DNA of 64,000 nucleotides from Rhodopseudomonas sp. BAL398 (GTDB lineage Bacteria; Pseudomonadota; Alphaproteobacteria; Rhizobiales; Xanthobacteraceae): the NCBI RefSeq assembly GCF_033001325.1, contig NZ_CP133111.1:1922001-1986000 (forward strand), in the 5' to 3' direction. This document shows positions 26,438 to 35,242 of this stretch, piece after piece. Numbering within the stretch: the stretch's first letter is position 1; each line of letters opens with the position of its first letter. The position numbers were made by a program, and so were the translations under genes. Under the pieces are notes generated by a model. The model did not search any database and was not told the origin of the DNA. It saw only the letters and a list, made by a program, of their open reading frames with translations.

Positions 26438-28861
26438 TCAGAACGTGGCCTTCAGGCCGGCATAGACCGCGCGCGGTCGGGCCGGATTGACTGAACGCGC
26501 GTCGGTGAATTCGGCGCCGCCATTGGCGAAATTCGGCACCGCGTCGGTCTCGAAGAACGTTCCAAAGGTGGAGTAGTGATGGTCCAGGAGATTATCCACG
26601 CGCGCATAGATCTGAAATGTCTTGTTGATCTGATACGACGCGTGAACATTGAAGACCGTATAGGATGGCAACAATTGCGCCTGATTGGATTCATCGCCGA
26701 CGAAATATTGACGGCCGACGAACAGCGCATCGCCACCAACCTTGAGCGCATCGGTGACAGCCACATCGACGCCCAGCTTGACGCGATGGCGCGGGATCGC
26801 CGGGATCCGGTTGCCCGGCACGATCTGGACGTTGCCGTCTTCGTCGGCGAACGGGCTATTGGAGCCGACCTGCAGGGCATCGAGAAATCGCGCATCGACC
26901 AGCGCATAGCTGGCGTAGAGTTGTAGCGTCTTCGAGGTCAGATTGACCTGCGCTTCGATCCCCTGGCGGCGGGTCGAGCCGACGTTCTGGAAATAGCCGA
27001 ACCCCTGCAAGGCGGGACTGGGAATCGCCAGAATGTCGTCGCTATTCTTGGTGCGGAATCCGCCGAGCTTCCAGCCCAGCGTGCCGATCTCCAGTTCTCT
27101 GCTGCCGCGCAGGCCGGCTTCCAAAGTGCGGGAGACGACCTGTTTCAGCGGCGGGTCGGAGACCAGGAACGCGGCGATGATACAGGGATTGGCCGGATCG
27201 GCGCAGCCCAGTTCCAGCGGGGTCGGCGCGCGGTTGGCTTCCGAATAGCCCGCATAGGCGGTCAGACCCGGGGTGATCTTGTAGGTGCCGCCGATGATCG
27301 GGTTGAAACGGTCGTAGCTCTGATTGCCGTTCAGCGCGCTGCCGATCTGATCCTCCAGCGTGATCCGCGCATGATTGAAGCGGCCGCCGCCATTGATCGA
27401 GAACGTGTCGGTGACGTCGAACGTATCGAGCGCGTAAACGCCGGTATATTGATTGATCGCCCGCAACGACACCGGGCCGATCGACACCGGGTCACCGGAT
27501 TGCCCGAGAAAAACTCCGTTGCCGCTGACGACATAGTCGGTGCCGAGCGTGCCAAGCTCAGCGCTGGCGGAAAAATGCGTGACGCTGCGGTCGAAACTGG
27601 CGCCGACCACGAATTGATTGTCGTGTCCGACGATCTGGTCGGAATTGGTCGCCTGCAGCGACACACCGGCCGTGGTCGAGCGGGTCGTGGTGCGGTCGAT
27701 CTGCCCCAGCACGGCATCGGGATCGAACGGATTCGCCAGCTGGGTGCCGCCGAGGCCATTGGCCGGCGTGTCGTCATCGTTGAAGCAAAGCTGGGTCGGA
27801 TCGGCGGCGCAGGGCCTGGTCGCGGTCGGATTGCCATCCACCGATTTCTGATTGAACACCCGCAGATGCGCCGATCCTTCGAGCGTCCAGCTCGGCGTCG
27901 CCTCGGCCTTCCCCGTCAGATTGAGATAGCCGACGCGGTTGGTCGAGGTCTGCGGCGTGGTGTAGGTCGCGCCGTAATAACGATCCAGCAATTCGGTCGG
28001 CACCGTGGCGGCGGCGCCGAACTTGTTGTCGGCGACGCCCATATTGAGGTGGAATTCGCTGTCCGCGCTGCGGTAGCCGACGTCGCCGTAGAAGCGACGA
28101 ACATCCGACGCGGAGAAATTGCGGTAGCCGCCATCGTGCAGGCCTTCGAGCGCGCCATAGATTGCGAATTGGTCGACCTGCTTGCCCCATTGCGCCGAAC
28201 CTTGCACCCGCCCGTAGGAGCCACCCATGACGTCGAGTTCGGCGCCTTGATAGTTGAACCCGTCCTTCATCTGCACATTGACGGCGCCGCCCAGCGCGTT
28301 GAGTCCGAAGGCGGGATTGTTGGTAACCACCGTCACCGAACGGATCGCAGCGGTGGGGATCAGGTCCCAATTGACGGTGTCGCCGAACGCCTCGTTGACG
28401 CGGACGCCGTTCTGATAGACCGCAAGACCCTGCGGGGTGCCGGCAACCGGCGATGCCACGAAGCCGCGAAACTGAACGTCCGGCTGAAAGGGATTGCCGG
28501 TGACGTCGCTGAGCACGACGCCCGGCACCCGTTGCTGCAAGGCATCCGCGATGTTCAGCGAGCCGGTGCGCTGGATCTGCGCGGCGCCGACCGCGTTGAT
28601 GCTCGACGCCACCTTGTCGACGTCGATCCCGGCGCCCGGGGTCGGGGTGGGGCCGGTCGGGTAGACGTAGACCCGTCGCGTTGGTCGTGCAGCCCGCCGC
28701 GCCGTCCTGTTGCGAGCGGGCTGGGCCTCGGTCGCCGGTGCCGTCACCACGATCGCCGGCAAGGCCTCGTCGGCATCATTGGCACTTTGGGCCTGCGCAT
28801 GACCACTCGCGGATATCAGACAAATCGAAACCTTTCCGAGAAAAACAAAACGCGCGCCCAT
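26438..28861 (-). CDS. TonB-dependent outer-membrane receptor
   Basis: This 807-aa protein is an outer-membrane beta-barrel for energised uptake of a metal chelate or other solute. After a signal peptide (ending near AQAQS), an Arg/Pro-rich linker ('ARRAARPTRRVYVYPTGPTPTPG') precedes the plug domain ('ALQQRVPGVVLSDVTG', 'AVYQNGVRVNEAFGD', 'AIRSVTVVTNNPAFGLNALGGAVNV'). The barrel ends in the usual aromatic C-terminus (KATF). The TonB box may lie in 'LPAIVVTAP'. It is next to a two-component system and within 5 kb of a lanthanide-linked ABC system, so lanthanide-chelate uptake is a candidate function. Iron or other substrates are equally possible from sequence alone. Confidence 0.92.
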   Translation of the reverse strand: MGARFVFLGKVSICLISASGHAQAQSANDADEALPAIVVTAPATEAQPARNRTARRAARPTRRVYVYPTGPTPTPGAGIDVDKVASSINAVGAAQIQRTGSLNIADALQQRVPGVVLSDVTGNPFQPDVQFRGFVASPVAGTPQGLAVYQNGVRVNEAFGDTVNWDLIPTAAIRSVTVVTNNPAFGLNALGGAVNVQMKDGFNYQGAELDVMGGSYGRVQGSAQWGKQVDQFAIYGALEGLHDGGYRNFSASDVRRFYGDVGYRSADSEFHLNMGVADNKFGAAATVPTELLDRYYGATYTTPQTSTNRVGYLNLTGKAEATPSWTLEGSAHLRVFNQKSVDGNPTATRPCAADPTQLCFNDDDTPANGLGGTQLANPFDPDAVLGQIDRTTTRSTTAGVSLQATNSDQIVGHDNQFVVGASFDRSVTHFSASAELGTLGTDYVVSGNGVFLGQSGDPVSIGPVSLRAINQYTGVYALDTFDVTDTFSINGGGRFNHARITLEDQIGSALNGNQSYDRFNPIIGGTYKITPGLTAYAGYSEANRAPTPLELGCADPANPCIIAAFLVSDPPLKQVVSRTLEAGLRGSRELEIGTLGWKLGGFRTKNSDDILAIPSPALQGFGYFQNVGSTRRQGIEAQVNLTSKTLQLYASYALVDARFLDALQVGSNSPFADEDGNVQIVPGNRIPAIPRHRVKLGVDVAVTDALKVGGDALFVGRQYFVGDESNQAQLLPSYTVFNVHASYQINKTFQIYARVDNLLDHHYSTFGTFFETDAVPNFANGGAEFTDARSVNPARPRAVYAGLKATF

Positions 28862-28971
28862 TGCCCCATTCCCATCCGTGCCGGCTGTGTCTGCGCCGGT
28901 TAGCTGCAGGCGATAGTAATGCGCCTCCCAGGTTGCGCATCTTCAAAAAATCCAGCTGCGACAGGGCATTA

Positions 28972-29000
28972 TTCCCGAGAACGTCGGGAAGATTTCCCGA
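28972..29000. promoter_or_regulatory. Inverted TTCCCGA/TCGGGAA pair plus a third half-site
   Basis: TTCCCGA-GAACG-TCGGGAA (28972-28990) is a perfect 7-bp inverted repeat, and a third TTCCCGA lies at 28994-29000. It is about 110-140 bp upstream of the TonB-receptor start and directly after the kinase 3' end. The geometry suits a regulator dimer; this is inferred. Confidence 0.4.
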
Positions 29001-29001
29001 T

Positions 29002-30372
29002 TCAATTGCGTGCATCGGCCGGAATCACGGCTTCCACGGTGACGCCATCCGCGCCGGAGGCGACCGTCAGCGTACCGCCCAGTGCCAGGATGCGCTCACG
29101 CATCCCCGTCAAACCGAAGCCGAGGCTGTGATCCGGCTTCAAGCCGATTCCATTGTCGCGGACCCTTACCAGAACCGCACCCCTGCCCGCGCGCGCCGAG
29201 ATCAGCTCGGTCGGATCAATGGCGATGCTGATAGCGGTCGCGCCGGCATGCCGAAACACATTGGTCAGCGCTTCCTGAACGGTGCGGTAGATCGTCAGAT
29301 CGGCGGTCTCGCCGGCCTCGCCGAGCGCCGGCGAGAACGTCATGTCGACCACGACGCCCGGATGAGATTGATCCCATAACCGCAACAGCGAACCAAGCGC
29401 CTCGCGCAGCCCAAGCTCGGTAAGCCCCACCGGACGCAGTTTTTCCAGCACCCGCCGATTGGATCGCTGCAGGGCGTTGACTTGCTCCAGGATGGCGCTG
29501 CCGCATTGACGCGCGGCCTCCGTGTTCGGCTCGCCGGCATCTGCCATCCGCGTCAGCGAGCCGGCATGGGCGCGCAGGGCAAACAGATAGGGACCGAATT
29601 CGTCGTGCAGCTCGCGCGCGATCTCCTTGCGTTCAACATCTTGCAGCGACACGACGCGCTCGGCCAGGCGCCGCTTGTCATCGACCGCGGCTTCGAGCGC
29701 CGCCGCCAGCTGATTGAGCTTGTCGCAAATCGCCGCCAGCTCCGGCGGACCGCTTGGCCGAACCCGCGTCGCATAGTCGCCGCCTGCAATTCTGGTCATC
29801 GCTTCCGATAGTTTCTCGATGGGAGACAGCGCACGGCCGACGACCGTGGTGGTAATAAGGAATAGAACCAGCGCAACGGCCGACCCGACCGCGAGCTGGG
29901 TGAGGATGCCTTGCCATATCTCGGCCATCTCGTCGTTCGGATGCGAGGCAATCAGCAGCGCGCCGGGTTGGCCCTTGACCGCAATCGGAACAGTCACCGT
30001 GGTGGTTTGCGGATGAACCAGGGTGACAAACCACGCCGGCACCACTTGCGCCGCAGTATCATCGCCGGGCGGGTCAGTCGTGACCGGCTCCGCTCCGCCA
30101 GCATCGGTCTGCCATTGGACGCTGACATGACGCAGGCGATGCAGATCCCGCACCATCCGAGCCAGCCTGGCCTCCGGGTCGGGGGCCTCGTTCAGACCGA
30201 CGACCAGCGTGGCGATGAATTCGCGCGCCAACCGGATCACGCTTTGATCTTCCGCCTGCACCCGAGGCGCCGCCTCCAGTACCAGCCGCGCGATATTGAC
30301 GGCCAGACCCAGCGTGAGAACCAGCGCCAGCAGCAGGTTGATCCGGGCGCGCAGCGACAAGTTCCGCCACAT
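29002..30372 (-). CDS. Sensor histidine kinase, NarX/UhpB type (HisKA_3)
   Basis: This 456-aa membrane kinase has an N-terminal transmembrane helix ('INLLLALVLTLGLAVNIARLVL'), a periplasmic region of about 115 residues, a second helix ('LTQLAVGSAVALVLFLITTTVVG'), a HAMP linker ('SPIEKLSEAMTRIAGGDYATRV') and a HisKA_3 dimerisation domain with the phospho-His in 'ERKEIARELHDEFG'. An HATPase_c domain follows, with 'GFGLTGMRERI'. It is divergent from a LuxR/NarL-type regulator gene, its likely partner. Its neighbourhood of fghA and methanol genes resembles the FlhSR system of Paracoccus in kind, but the signal is unknown. Confidence 0.92.
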   Translation of the reverse strand: MWRNLSLRARINLLLALVLTLGLAVNIARLVLEAAPRVQAEDQSVIRLAREFIATLVVGLNEAPDPEARLARMVRDLHRLRHVSVQWQTDAGGAEPVTTDPPGDDTAAQVVPAWFVTLVHPQTTTVTVPIAVKGQPGALLIASHPNDEMAEIWQGILTQLAVGSAVALVLFLITTTVVGRALSPIEKLSEAMTRIAGGDYATRVRPSGPPELAAICDKLNQLAAALEAAVDDKRRLAERVVSLQDVERKEIARELHDEFGPYLFALRAHAGSLTRMADAGEPNTEAARQCGSAILEQVNALQRSNRRVLEKLRPVGLTELGLREALGSLLRLWDQSHPGVVVDMTFSPALGEAGETADLTIYRTVQEALTNVFRHAGATAISIAIDPTELISARAGRGAVLVRVRDNGIGLKPDHSLGFGLTGMRERILALGGTLTVASGADGVTVEAVIPADARN

Positions 30373-30574
30373 CGAGTTTGTCCGCGAGCGATGCCGCCTC
30401 GGTTATCGACCATCAGCGGCGTTGACAGAAAATTCAAGCACCTATCTAAATACAGCCTAAAGTAGTCTCACGCGCGATGCATGAGCGGGCGAAGTAAGCG
30501 CTGTGTCGGTTACCGTGCCGCGGCAATTTAATGCGATGCAGCATGGGACCGGAACGGTATTCGGGGCCTGTACC

Positions 30575-31195
30575 ATGCGTGTCCTGATCGTTGACGATCA
30601 TCCCATTGTCGCATCGGGCTGCCGTGCGCTATTTGCCGATCACCCAGAGACCTTGCTGCTGGAAGCCGCCGATGCCGAAAGCGGCGAGCAGATCTTTCTG
30701 GCGCAACGCCCCGATGTCTGCGTCCTCGACATCAATTTGCCGACCGTGTCCGGCTTCGAACTGACCCGCCGCCTTCTCGCCCACGATGCCGAGGCCCGGA
30801 TCATCATCTTCAGCATGAACGACGATCCGGCTTTCGCCGCACGCGCGATCGAGGTCGGCGCCAGGGGCTATGTTTCGAAAACCGGCGATCCCCGCGACCT
30901 GGTCGAAGCCATCCGCGAGGTTGGTAATGGCGGGGTCTATCTATCGCCGGCGATCGCGCGCAGCATTGCGTTTGCCCGCCCCGGCATCGCCCAAAGCCCG
31001 TTGTCGAAGCTCAATTCGCGCGAAATCGAGATCTTGCGGCTGCTCAGCACCGGAAAAAGCCTTGCCGAGATCGCCTGGCTGATCCAATCGTCATACAAGA
31101 CGGTCGCCAACACCTCGTCGCTGATGCGCCAGAAGCTCGGCGTGCGCACCTCCGCCGAATTGGTGCGGCTGGCGATTGCGAGCGGCGTCGCTTAA
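30575..31195 (+). CDS. LuxR/NarL-type response regulator
   Basis: This 206-aa protein has a receiver domain ('MRVLIVDDHPIVASG', phospho-Asp in 'DVCVLDINLPTVSG', Lys in 'YVSKTGD') and a C-terminal LuxR HTH ('LNSREIEILRLLSTGKSLAEIAWLI'). ATG at 30575 is chosen because the receiver starts there; an upstream ATG-like frame adds 24 unrelated residues. It is divergent from the kinase gene across 202 bp. It is likely to control genes nearby such as the TonB receptor or fghA, which is inferred. A family C repeat overlaps its stop codon. Confidence 0.92.
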   Translation: MRVLIVDDHPIVASGCRALFADHPETLLLEAADAESGEQIFLAQRPDVCVLDINLPTVSGFELTRRLLAHDAEARIIIFSMNDDPAFAARAIEVGARGYVSKTGDPRDLVEAIREVGNGGVYLSPAIARSIAFARPGIAQSPLSKLNSREIEILRLLSTGKSLAEIAWLIQSSYKTVANTSSLMRQKLGVRTSAELVRLAIASGVA

Positions 31196-31292
31196 GAGCG
31201 TTTTCGAGCGAAGTGGCAACCGGTTCGCGTGAAGAAAACGCGTCAAAACAAGAATCTAGAGCTCCGGTTCTGATTCTATCAGAACCGGAATT
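31194..31292. repeat. Intergenic repeat family C, copy 2 (inverted)
   Basis: This is the reverse complement of 26241-26339 with only a few differences. It begins at the regulator stop codon (TTAAGAGCG) and ends GAACCGGAATT. The 12-bp TCCGGTTCTGAT/ATCAGAACCGGA hairpin is kept. The two copies enclose the TonB receptor, kinase and regulator. Confidence 0.8.
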
Positions 31293-31332
31293 GCTCTAGG
31301 ATCGCGCCGCTCACGCCGGAGTTCAGCCAATC

Positions 31333-32178
31333 ATGACATTGCAAACCGTTTCTTTCATCCGCTCGCATGGCGGCACCCAGGGCGTCTACAAGCACGCCAG
31401 TCGCGAGACCGGAACCGACATGACCTTTTCGATCTTCGTGCCGCCTCACCCGGAGAGCGCAAGGCTGCCGGTGGTATGGTATCTGTCCGGCCTGACCTGC
31501 ACCCATGCCAATGTCACCGAGAAGGGCGAATTCCGCGCCGCCTGTGCCGAATTGGGATTGATCCTTGTGGCCCCGGATACCAGCCCGCGCGGCGACCAGG
31601 TGCCGGGCGATCCCGCCAACGCCTATGATTTCGGCCTCGGCGCCGGCTTCTATGTCGATGCGACGCAGCCGCCCTTTGCCAAGAATTACCGGATGTGGAG
31701 CTATGTGACGGAGGAATTGCCGGAACTGATCGCCGGCCACTTCCCGGTCGATGCCGCCCGGCAGTCGATCCTCGGTCACTCGATGGGCGGCCATGGCGCG
31801 CTAACTGTTGCTCTGCGCCATCCCGCGCGCTACCGCGCCGCCAGCGCGTTTTCGCCGATCGTCGCGCCCTCGCAGGTGCCATGGGGCACCAAGGCCCTGG
31901 GCGGATATCTGGGCGACGACAAGACGGCTTGGCGCCGGCATGACGCGGTGGCGCTGATCGAGGATGGCGCCCGATTTCCGGAACTGCTGGTCGATGTTGG
32001 CGATGCCGATCCGTTCCTGACCGAACAGCTTCGCCCGGAACTGCTGCAGGCGGCCTGCGACCAGGCCGGCATCGCGCTGACGCTGCGCCGCCAGCCCGGC
32101 TATGACCACAGCTACTACTTCATCTCCACCTTCATGGCCGACCACCTGCGCTGGCACGCCGCACGGTTGGCCAAATAG
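31333..32178 (+). CDS. fghA: S-formylglutathione hydrolase
   Basis: This 281-aa esterase-D-family serine hydrolase converts S-formylglutathione to formate and glutathione, the third step of glutathione-dependent formaldehyde oxidation. The nucleophile is S150 in 'ILGHSMGGHGAL'; 'GDADPFL' and 'GYDHSYYFI' carry the likely Asp and His of the triad. The opening 'VWYLSGLTCTHANVTEKG' is typical of the family. The other two steps (class III alcohol dehydrogenase and Gfa) are encoded at 49982-51688, so the enzymes of one pathway are split by about 18 kb. Start ATG at 31333. Confidence 0.95.
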   Translation: MTLQTVSFIRSHGGTQGVYKHASRETGTDMTFSIFVPPHPESARLPVVWYLSGLTCTHANVTEKGEFRAACAELGLILVAPDTSPRGDQVPGDPANAYDFGLGAGFYVDATQPPFAKNYRMWSYVTEELPELIAGHFPVDAARQSILGHSMGGHGALTVALRHPARYRAASAFSPIVAPSQVPWGTKALGGYLGDDKTAWRRHDAVALIEDGARFPELLVDVGDADPFLTEQLRPELLQAACDQAGIALTLRRQPGYDHSYYFISTFMADHLRWHAARLAK

Positions 32179-32188
32179 AGCCAGCCTA

Positions 32189-32701
32189 TTATGGCTGCGG
32201 CGCACCGTAATTCGGCGCCAGCAACCGATTGCGGACCAGATAGCTGATCGCGCGCGACCAGGACTCGTCGGTATTGCCACGCATATCGGCGCTTGCGGCG
32301 GTGACGAGGCGCCCGGTATGGGCATTGCGCAGGTAGATATTGACGTTGAGAATGAGGTTGGAGACCTTCTGGACCACGCCGGTCATCGCCAGATCGGCGC
32401 CGAGCTGCTGGGCATATTGCACGTCGCAGCCGCCGCAGGCCTGGAGATTGCGCCCGTGCGCCGCAGCATTGATCGGCGCGATATCGACCAGATGGTATTT
32501 TCCGGATTGCACCAGTTCCCGGCGCAGCTGATCGCCGATCCGCGATAGCCGATCCTGCTCCTCGCTGCGCGGACCATCGACCTCGCCCTGCAGGCTGGTA
32601 TCGATCATTTCAAAGTCGAACACCGCAAGTCTGGACGGATCCGCGCGCGCCGGCACGGCACCGCTCAGCATCAGCGCGAGGCACAGCAGCAGCGCTCTCA
32701 T
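32189..32701 (-). CDS. Secreted DUF2380/DUF3280-family protein
   Basis: This is a 170-aa protein with a signal peptide (MRALLLCLALMLSGAVPARA) and the opening 'RLAVFDFEMIDTSLQG' typical of the DUF2380/DUF3280 family. It has two Cys close together in 'QACGGCDVQYAQQLGAD'. The middle, 'LAMTGVVQKVSNLILNVNIYLRN', resembles periplasmic proteins that assemble secretion or adhesin components. The function is unknown. It is often found next to quinoprotein-linked ABC genes. It is divergent from the binding-protein gene at 32836, sharing a 134-bp promoter region. Confidence 0.75.
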   Translation of the reverse strand: MRALLLCLALMLSGAVPARADPSRLAVFDFEMIDTSLQGEVDGPRSEEQDRLSRIGDQLRRELVQSGKYHLVDIAPINAAAHGRNLQACGGCDVQYAQQLGADLAMTGVVQKVSNLILNVNIYLRNAHTGRLVTAASADMRGNTDESWSRAISYLVRNRLLAPNYGAPQP

Positions 32702-32835
32702 CACGGTGATCACCACGCGAGGAAAATCAGGGTTGCAAGCTAGGACAATTCAGTCATGTTTCAAGTCAACAATCCTTGCAGGCCAGGCCGGGCGCCGCGA
32801 CTGGTTCAGTCGAGGAGAAATTTCAGGGAGGCACC

Positions 32836-34017
32836 ATGATCCGATGGTTGATCGGTGCAATCGGCCTATCCGTCATGGTCAGCCACGCGCTGGCGGCCGA
32901 GCCCGTCGAGATCGGCATTGGTTATCTCGGCCGCGCCGGCGTCGCGCAGACATTGTCGCTGGTGCAACAGCCGGCCGCGGATAACGGCATCGCGGGCGCC
33001 CGATTGGCGATCGCCGATAACAACACCACCGGCAAATTCCTCAATCAGCACTTCACGCTCGACGAGGTCCGGCTCGGCGACAGCGACGATTCCGCAGCGG
33101 CCGCGACCGCGCTGGCCAGCCGCAACGGCTTCATCATCGCGGATCTTCCCGCCGACGCGCTGCTGAAGGCCGCCGATGCGCTGCGCGATCGCGGCACCGT
33201 CCTGTTCAATATCGGGGCGATCGACGATTCACTGCGCGAAGAACAATGCCGCCCCAATGTCATCCATGTCGCGCCCACCCGATCGATGCTCGCGGATGCG
33301 CTGGCGCAATATTTGGTGTGGAAGAAGTGGAATCGCTGGTTGCTGGTGCTGGGATCGCACGAGGACGACAAGAGCTACGCGGCCGCATTGCGCCGCGCCG
33401 CGGCGCGCTTCGGCGCCAAGATCGTCGAGGAACGGGTGTTCGAGGATAAGGGCGGCGCCCGCCGCACCGACAGCGGCGTCACCTTGATCCAGCGGCAAAT
33501 CCCGGTATTCACCCAGCAGGCGCCGGCCTATGACGTGCTGGTGGCGGCGGACGAGAGCGAAGTCTTCGCATCCTATCTGCCGTACCGGATCTGGGATCCG
33601 CGCCCCGTCGCCGGCTCGGCCGGGCTGGTGCCGACCAGTTGGGATGCGGCGCAGGATCAATGGGGCGCGACCCAATTGCAGAGCCGTTTCGTCGAGCAGA
33701 ATTCCCGACACATGACCGCGCTCGACATGCAAGCCTGGACCGCGGCGCGGATGATCGGCGAAGCCAGCTCCCGCCTGGGGTCCGGCGATCCGCGGCGCTC
33801 CCTCGCCTTCATGACAAGTCCGGAGTTTTCGCTCGCCGCCTTCAAGGGTCAGCGATTGACCCTGCGCGACTGGAATTTGCAGCTGCGCCAACCGATCCTG
33901 CTGGTCGACGGCCGCATGGTGGTGTCGGTGTCGCCGCAAGAGGGATTTCTGCATCAGTTTTCCGAACTCGATACGCTGGGCGTCGATCGCCCCGAAACCA
34001 AATGCAAGTTGAAGTGA
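32836..34017 (+). CDS. Quinoprotein-associated ABC transporter substrate-binding protein
   Basis: This 393-aa periplasmic binding protein starts with a signal peptide (MIRWLIGAIGLSVMVSHALA) and continues 'EPVEIGIGYLGRAGVAQTL'. It matches the family of branched-chain-like binding proteins that sit with PQQ-dependent alcohol dehydrogenase genes (TIGR03863 type). ATG at 32836 follows a good AGGGAGG ribosome-binding site. The next genes (beta-propeller, ATPase, permease) belong with it. Related ABC systems are PedA1A2BC in Pseudomonas and Lut in Methylorubrum, which are needed for lanthanide-dependent growth; import of a lanthanide species is the best guess. Confidence 0.85.
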   Translation: MIRWLIGAIGLSVMVSHALAAEPVEIGIGYLGRAGVAQTLSLVQQPAADNGIAGARLAIADNNTTGKFLNQHFTLDEVRLGDSDDSAAAATALASRNGFIIADLPADALLKAADALRDRGTVLFNIGAIDDSLREEQCRPNVIHVAPTRSMLADALAQYLVWKKWNRWLLVLGSHEDDKSYAAALRRAAARFGAKIVEERVFEDKGGARRTDSGVTLIQRQIPVFTQQAPAYDVLVAADESEVFASYLPYRIWDPRPVAGSAGLVPTSWDAAQDQWGATQLQSRFVEQNSRHMTALDMQAWTAARMIGEASSRLGSGDPRRSLAFMTSPEFSLAAFKGQRLTLRDWNLQLRQPILLVDGRMVVSVSPQEGFLHQFSELDTLGVDRPETKCKLK

Positions 34018-34060
34018 GAGTCTGGCTCTAAAAGGGATTAATAGAATGAGGCCTTCAAGG

Positions 34061-34170
34061 TCGTCATTGCGAGGAGCTCTTGCGACGAAGCAATCCAGTC
34101 TGTGCTTGTCGCCCCTGGATTGCTTCGCGTTCGGACGGCGCGATGCGCCGTCCTCGGCTCGCAATGACGA
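34061..34170. repeat. Palindromic intergenic repeat, family B
   Basis: It begins TCGTCATTGCGAGGAG and ends CTCGCAATGACGA, with inner arms GCAATCCAG/CTGGATTGC. It lies in the 205-bp gap between the binding protein and the beta-propeller gene, and a longer reading frame of the latter runs through it, which is why the start at 34223 is preferred. Confidence 0.85.
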
Positions 34171-34222
34171 AGTCAAGGTTGATTTTATCGGCTTCTATTT
34201 CGGTCAGGCTCCGAGGGCGCCG

Positions 34223-35242
34223 ATGAGCGAACAGCACGATAAGCCTCGTGTGCCGGGCACGGTGCGTGTCGGCCGCGTGGCGACGCTGGTCGCCATCATT
34301 CTGGCGATGCTGTCTGTCGCCTCCCCCGCCTCTGCCTTCATCGCCTATGTGTCGAACGAGAAGAGCAACACCGTGTCGGTGATCGATACCGACGGCTGGC
34401 GCGTCACCGACACCATCAAGGTCGGGCAAAGGCCGCGCGGCATCGAATTCAGCAAGGACGGCAAGTTCGTGATGGTCGCGGTTGGCGATGACGACACCAT
34501 CGAGGTGATCGATACCACCACCCACCAGATCGTCGACAAGCTGCCGTCGGGTCCCGATCCGGAACTGTTCACCCAGGATGATTCCGGCAAGACGCTGTAT
34601 GTCGCCAATGAGAACGACAACACGGTGACGGTGATCGATCTCGTCAAGCGGGTCCGCGTCGGCGACATCCAGGTCGGCGTCGAGCCGGAGGGCATGGCGC
34701 TGAGCCCGGACGGCAAGACCCTGATCAACACCTCCGAAACCACCAATATGGCGCATTTCATCGACACCGCGACGCGAAAGAACGTCGCCAATGTGCTGGT
34801 CGATGCTCGGCCGCGCTTCGCCGCCTTCAAGCGCGACGGCTCGGAATTATGGGTCTCGTCGGAAATCGGCGGCACCGTGTCGGTGATCGATCCGGCCAAA
34901 GCCGCCGTGGTCGACAAGATCACTTTCGAGATTCCGGGCCTACGCCGCGAGGCGATCCAGCCGGTCGGCATCGGCATGACCAAGGATGGCAAGACCGCGT
35001 TCATCGCGCTGGGACCGGCCAACCGGGTCGCGGTGGTGGATGCCGCAACTCATAAGGTGAGTAAATATCTGCTGGTCGGACAGCGGGTCTGGCATATGGC
35101 CTTTACGCCTGACGAAAAATATCTGCTGGTGACCAATGGCGTCTCCAACGACGTCTCGGTGATCGACGTCGCCGCGCGCAAGGTCATCAAGACCATCCAG
35201 GTCGGCGAACTGCCCTGGGGCATCACCATGGCGCCGCAATGA
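34223..35242 (+). CDS. PQQ-catabolism-associated YVTN beta-propeller protein
   Basis: This 339-aa secreted beta-propeller has repeated 'NTVSVIDT...GQRPRGIEF' and 'VYVANENDNTVTVIDL'-type blades. Its signal peptide follows MSEQHDK... ('LVAIILAMLSVASPASA'). The family (TIGR03866 type) always sits with quinoprotein-associated ABC genes. It may bind a ligand and hand it to the transporter, but the role is not established. Its stop overlaps the ATPase start by 4 bp (ATGA), so the two are translated together. Confidence 0.87.
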   Translation: MSEQHDKPRVPGTVRVGRVATLVAIILAMLSVASPASAFIAYVSNEKSNTVSVIDTDGWRVTDTIKVGQRPRGIEFSKDGKFVMVAVGDDDTIEVIDTTTHQIVDKLPSGPDPELFTQDDSGKTLYVANENDNTVTVIDLVKRVRVGDIQVGVEPEGMALSPDGKTLINTSETTNMAHFIDTATRKNVANVLVDARPRFAAFKRDGSELWVSSEIGGTVSVIDPAKAAVVDKITFEIPGLRREAIQPVGIGMTKDGKTAFIALGPANRVAVVDAATHKVSKYLLVGQRVWHMAFTPDEKYLLVTNGVSNDVSVIDVAARKVIKTIQVGELPWGITMAPQ

